Positions 60,735 through 64,000 of a stretch of DNA of 64,000 bases are shown one piece after another. The notes under the pieces are model-generated. The model was given only the letters and a program-made list of their open reading frames with translations, ran no database searches and was not told the DNA's origin. The stretch covers positions 689,010-753,009 of the forward strand of contig NZ_JAYSGI010000002.1 in assembly GCF_041912895.1 (NCBI RefSeq). Direction: 5' to 3'. Position 1 is the first letter of the stretch. Each line of letters begins with the position of its first letter. The translations under genes were made by a program, and so were the position numbers. Source of the stretch: Pelagerythrobacter sp041912895 (lineage in GTDB: Bacteria > Pseudomonadota > Alphaproteobacteria > Sphingomonadales > Sphingomonadaceae).

Positions 60735-62741
60735 TCAGGCGAGGCCGAGGCCGCTGACGGCGAGGTCGATGAGCTTGATGCCGACGAAGGGCGCGACGAC
60801 GCCGCCCGCGCCGTAGATGGCGAGGTTGCGCAGCAACTGGCTGGCAGCCGGTATCGGACGGTATTTCACGCCCTTCAGCGCCAGCGGCACCAGCAGCGGA
60901 ATGATCACCGCGTTGAAGATGATCGCCGAGAGGATCGCGCTCGACGGGCTGGAAAGGCCCATCACGTTGAGTGCGCCCAGCGCCGGGTAGAGCACCACGA
61001 AGATCGCCGGCAGGATGGCGAAATACTTCGCCACGTCGTTGGCGATCGAGAACGTGGTCAGCGCGCCGCGCGTCATCAGCAGCTGTTTGCCGATGCCGAC
61101 CACCTCGATCAGCTTGGTCGGATCGCTGTCGAGATCGACCATGTTGCCCGCCTCGCGCGCGGCCTGCGTGCCGGTGTTCATCGCCATACCGACATCGGAC
61201 TGGGCGAGCGCGGGGGCATCGTTGGTGCCGTCGCCGCACATGGCGACCAGCTTGCCTTCCGCCTGCTCCTTGCGGATGTACTCCAGCTTGTCCTCGGGCG
61301 TCGCTTCGGCGAGGAAATCGTCCACCCCGGCCTCGGCCGCGATGGCGGCGGCGGTCAGCGGATTGTCGCCAGTGATCATCACCGTGCGGATGCCCATCCG
61401 GCGCAGTTCCACGAAGCGTTCGCGGATGCCCGTCTTGATCACGTCCTTCAGATGGATCGCGCCGAGCAGTCGCTCGTTCTCGACCACCGCCAGCGGCGTG
61501 CCGCCCGCCTGCGCGATGCGGTCGGTGATCTTGCGCAGTGCCAGCACGGTATCTTCGGGAAAGTCGCGCAGCTTCACCACCGCGTCGACCGCGCCCTTGC
61601 GGATCGTACGGCCGGGCAGATCGATCCCGCTGACGCGAGTCTGCGCGGTGAAGGCGACCGGCTCGCCGCCCTCGGGTGTTTCTCCCTCGCCAGCCAGCGC
61701 GACGATCGAGCGGCCCTCCGGCGTCGTGTCGGCAAGGCTGGAAAGGCGCGCGGCAGCCACCAGATCGGCCTCGGCCACGCCGGGCAGCGGCACGAATTCG
61801 CTCGCCTGCCGGTCGCCGATGGTGATGGTGCCGGTCTTGTCGAGCAGCAGCGTGCCGATATCGCCCGCCGCCTCCACCGCACGGCCTGATTTGGCGAGCA
61901 CGTTGAAGCGGATCAGCCGGTCCATCCCGGCGATGCCGATGGCCGAAAGCAGCCCGGAAATGGTGGTCGGGATCAGCGCCACGAACAGCGCGATCAGCAC
62001 GGGTACGGCGATCGATCCGCCCGCGAATTCGGCGAACGCGGGCAACGTACCCACGGCGACGAGGAAGATCAGCGTCAGGCCCGTCAGCAGGATCGTCAGC
62101 GCGATCTCGTTGGGCGTCTTCTGCCGGCTCGCACCTTCGACCAGCGCGATCATGCGGTCGAGGAAGCCGCTGCCCGGCTCGGCCGTCACCTTCACGCGGA
62201 TTTCGTCGGAGATCACCGTGGTGCCCGCCGTCACGGCGGAGCGGTCGCCGCCCGCCTCGCGGATCACCGGCGCGCTCTCGCCGGTGATCGCCGCCTCGTT
62301 GACCGAAGCGACGCCCGCAACGACTTCGCCGTCCGCCGGAATCTGGCGGCCTTCGGTGACCAGCACGACGTCGCCGAAGCGCAGCTGCGTGGCCGGAACC
62401 TCCTCGGTTCCGCCCCCCTTGCCAACGCGCAGCGCGACGAGCTGATCCTTCGTGGCGCGCAGCGACTGCGCCTGCGCCTTGCCGCGCCCTTCGGCCAGCG
62501 CTTCGGCGAAATTGCCGAACAGCACCGTCAGCCACAGCCAGAACACCAGCTGCGCCTCGAACAGCACGTCGCCCGAGCCGCCCACGATATTGCGCAAAAG
62601 GATGATCGTCGCCGCGGAGGCGACGATCGCGGTGGTGAACATCACCGGGTTGCGGATCAACGTGCGCGGATCGAGCTTCGCAAACGCATCGCGGATCGCA
62701 GGCCCGACGAGCTGCCGGTCGAACATGGAGGCGCTCTGCAT
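60735..62741 (-). CDS. kdpB: Potassium-transporting P-type ATPase subunit KdpB
   Basis: Catalytic P-type ATPase subunit. It has 668 residues from ATG 62741, overlapping the kdpF stop. The phosphorylation motif is LLLDKTGTITIGDRQASEF (near residue 300), the TGES actuator motif is AAITGESAPVIREAGGDRSA, the hinge is MCGDGTNDAPALAQSDVGMA and the KGA nucleotide-binding motif is RKGAVDAVVKL. All functional motifs are intact. Gene order here is F-B-A-C. Confidence 0.97.
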   Translation of the reverse strand: MQSASMFDRQLVGPAIRDAFAKLDPRTLIRNPVMFTTAIVASAATIILLRNIVGGSGDVLFEAQLVFWLWLTVLFGNFAEALAEGRGKAQAQSLRATKDQLVALRVGKGGGTEEVPATQLRFGDVVLVTEGRQIPADGEVVAGVASVNEAAITGESAPVIREAGGDRSAVTAGTTVISDEIRVKVTAEPGSGFLDRMIALVEGASRQKTPNEIALTILLTGLTLIFLVAVGTLPAFAEFAGGSIAVPVLIALFVALIPTTISGLLSAIGIAGMDRLIRFNVLAKSGRAVEAAGDIGTLLLDKTGTITIGDRQASEFVPLPGVAEADLVAAARLSSLADTTPEGRSIVALAGEGETPEGGEPVAFTAQTRVSGIDLPGRTIRKGAVDAVVKLRDFPEDTVLALRKITDRIAQAGGTPLAVVENERLLGAIHLKDVIKTGIRERFVELRRMGIRTVMITGDNPLTAAAIAAEAGVDDFLAEATPEDKLEYIRKEQAEGKLVAMCGDGTNDAPALAQSDVGMAMNTGTQAAREAGNMVDLDSDPTKLIEVVGIGKQLLMTRGALTTFSIANDVAKYFAILPAIFVVLYPALGALNVMGLSSPSSAILSAIIFNAVIIPLLVPLALKGVKYRPIPAASQLLRNLAIYGAGGVVAPFVGIKLIDLAVSGLGLA

Positions 62742-62830
62742 CAGAAGCGCTCCGGTCGGATCAGCACGGCGGTGAGATAGATCAGCAGCCCGAGCGCGAC
62801 GAGCCCGGACAGCGCGAGATCGAAAGTCAT
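62741..62830 (-). CDS. kdpF: KdpF small membrane subunit
   Basis: A 29-residue single-helix protein, MTFDLALSGLVALGLLIYLT then AVLIRPERF, the usual KdpF sequence including the terminal RPERF. It stabilises the Kdp complex in the inner membrane. Its TGA overlaps the kdpB ATG (TGATG). It opens the operon; the upstream region is shared with the divergent outer-membrane protein gene. Confidence 0.92.
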   Translation of the reverse strand: MTFDLALSGLVALGLLIYLTAVLIRPERF

Positions 62831-62872
62831 GCGAATTGCTCCTTCATTCGGAGCCGGCCTTGCGCTTTTCCC

Positions 62873-62962
62873 GCATGAAAATTCGCCGGGGATCGCGGGA
62901 TACGGCATTAAATCTGCGTGAAAACGGCCATTTGCTTGCCGCGCTTCACGCGGATTTCATGC
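62873..62962. promoter_or_regulatory. Repeated TTCA(C/T)GC motifs in the kdp upstream region
   Basis: Four similar motifs lie in the 230-bp divergent region. Two read TTTTCAYGC on the minus strand (complement of 62873-62881 and 62916-62924, 43 bp apart). Two read TTCACGC and TTTCATGC on the plus strand (62945-62951 and 62955-62962). Such spaced repeats suit a dimeric regulator such as KdpE, but this is a guess. Confidence 0.35.
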
Positions 62963-63061
62963 AAGTGCGCCCCGATCCGCATGGCGTTTTAACGAGCCGC
63001 CGAGCCACAGCGCCGCCACCCGGCCGCGACGATCGCAGCCTCGTGACAAGGACCATTCTTC

Positions 63062-63814
63062 ATGCGCACCCTCTGCCTCGCCACCGCCGTCGCGGTCATG
63101 CTCGCCACGCCTGCCTTCGCGCAGGATGTGCCGGACGCGTCAGGCGATCGGTCTGTCACCGTTTCGGGCGGCGCGGAGATCGTTTCGCAATATCGTTTCC
63201 GCGGCATCGGCCTGTCGGACGAGAAGCCGGCGCTGCAGGGCTGGGCCGAACTGGAACACGAAAGCGGCGCCTACGCCGGCGCCTGGGCCTCGAGTACCGA
63301 CGGCTTCGGCGAACTGGGCGGCTCGAACCTCGAGCTCGACCTCTCTGCCGGATACCGCACCGAGGTGGCCGACGGCATTACCATCGATGGCGGGCTGCTC
63401 TATTACGCCTACCCCGGATCGACCGGCGGCGAATTCGAGTTCTTCGAACCTTACGCCAAGGCGGGCTTCGCTGCAGGTCCTGCCGCGATCACACTGGGCC
63501 TCGCCTTCGCGCCCGCGCAGGATGCGATCGGCGGCGAGAGCAATGTTTACCTTTCCGCCGACGCGGGCGTGCCGCTGGGAGATACCCCTTTCGCGCTCGA
63601 CGCGCACATCGGGCGTTCCGAAGGCGACACCACGCTCACCCCCGGCGGCGGCTACACCGACTGGTCCCTGGGCGCGAGCGTCAGCTGGGACGCGTTGACC
63701 GCACGCATCGCCTATGTCGGCAGCGATATTTCCGAGATCGACGCACTTGCCGCGGGTGCGACGCGCGATATCGTCGACGACGCCGTCGTGCTGTCGCTCG
63801 CAATCGGCTTCTAG
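63062..63814 (+). CDS. TorF-family putative outer-membrane porin
   Basis: A 250-residue exported protein: signal peptide (MRTLCLATAVAVMLATPAFA, cut about residue 21) and a beta-barrel with the family features of the TorF/Gcw_chp group: SGGAEIVSQYRFRGIGLSDE near residue 36, LELDLSAGYRTEVADGITID and GGYTDWSLGASVSW, ending VVLSLAIGF with a terminal Phe. The YRFRG motif and the length are typical. It is divergent from kdpF. From memory, a gene of this family often accompanies kdp in sphingomonads, suggesting a joint role in osmotic or ion homeostasis. Confidence 0.82.
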   Translation: MRTLCLATAVAVMLATPAFAQDVPDASGDRSVTVSGGAEIVSQYRFRGIGLSDEKPALQGWAELEHESGAYAGAWASSTDGFGELGGSNLELDLSAGYRTEVADGITIDGGLLYYAYPGSTGGEFEFFEPYAKAGFAAGPAAITLGLAFAPAQDAIGGESNVYLSADAGVPLGDTPFALDAHIGRSEGDTTLTPGGGYTDWSLGASVSWDALTARIAYVGSDISEIDALAAGATRDIVDDAVVLSLAIGF

Positions 63815-64000
63815 TTTCGCCGCTTGGAAATTCGAATGGCAGCTGTCGGGATAGCATGAGAATTGATCCAACGTCCGAAATTGGGGCGCTTTGCGGTCGG
63901 ACAGCTCACGACGGAAGCTATCCAGGCCTCGATTTGATCTCTCGCCAAAGGCCCGTATTGTAGGGATCTTCCTTACCCACTGTTCGCCGAACCTTGGGAA

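Overview
The window is high-GC chromosomal DNA from an alphaproteobacterium, most likely an Erythrobacteraceae-type member of the Sphingomonadales. This rests on the gene content (secB-timA-mltA-smr block, ppx-rlmE pair, membrane-anchored cytochrome c opposite pheA, TonB receptors with IVVTA/IVVTG Ton boxes, a PEP-CTERM-like protein and dispersed palindromic repeats of sphingomonad style). No species can be assigned from sequence alone. The ends cut through trpS on the left and intergenic DNA on the right.

1-5.7 kb: envelope and secretion genes. trpS (partial), murJ and secB run leftward; a Tim44-like protein, mltA and an Smr-domain gene run rightward. The smr linker is built in part from palindromic repeats read in frame. 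5.7-9.8 kb: peroxide defence on the minus strand, ahpC-ahpF-catalase, with palindromes upstream of ahpC and of the catalase gene and a strong hairpin between ahpC and ahpF. 9.9-14.6 kb: a GIY-YIG nuclease remnant between 29-bp inverted repeats, aroC, a second repeat pair, then ruvA - a 59-codon membrane-protein ORF - ruvB with start/stop overlaps at both joints, followed by an Asn/Gln- and Ser/Thr-rich PEP-CTERM-like protein.

14.6-28.5 kb: mostly housekeeping. acnA, a DMT transporter, two unrelated L,D-transpeptidases, a lipoprotein, an HDAC-like hydrolase, ispG, a CorA/ZntB transporter, an unknown membrane protein, an MscS-like channel, a GFA protein and an isoaspartyl peptidase. 28.5-37.1 kb: a nine-gene minus-strand run, pheA-DUF4129-DUF4350-MoxR-DUF58-SpoIIM-RDD-GNAT-class A beta-lactamase, nearly all joined by overlapping stop/start codons. 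37.2-40.0 kb: cytochrome c, rlmE, ppx/gppA and tRNA-Gln(CTG) with a clear promoter.

40.0-48.7 kb: an accessory segment starting at the 3' end of tRNA-Gln, with lower GC by eye. It holds three small ORFs (two resembling the Xre/MbcA/ParS antitoxin fold), a frameshifted remnant of an SMC-like ATPase, and one giant gene (1,974 aa) with transglutaminase-like, DUF4011, SF1 helicase, Vsr-like nuclease and DUF3320 parts. This architecture is associated with antiphage defence. No integrase and no tRNA-end duplication was found.

48.7-55.0 kb: metal-uptake genes on the minus strand (ZnuD-like TonB receptor, DUF2946 protein, second TonB receptor, PepSY membrane protein) with a Zur-like palindrome ahead of the first. 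55.1-62.8 kb: a complete Kdp potassium system, kdpF-B-A-C-D-E, in which kdpB precedes kdpA. A TorF-like outer-membrane protein is divergent from kdpF.
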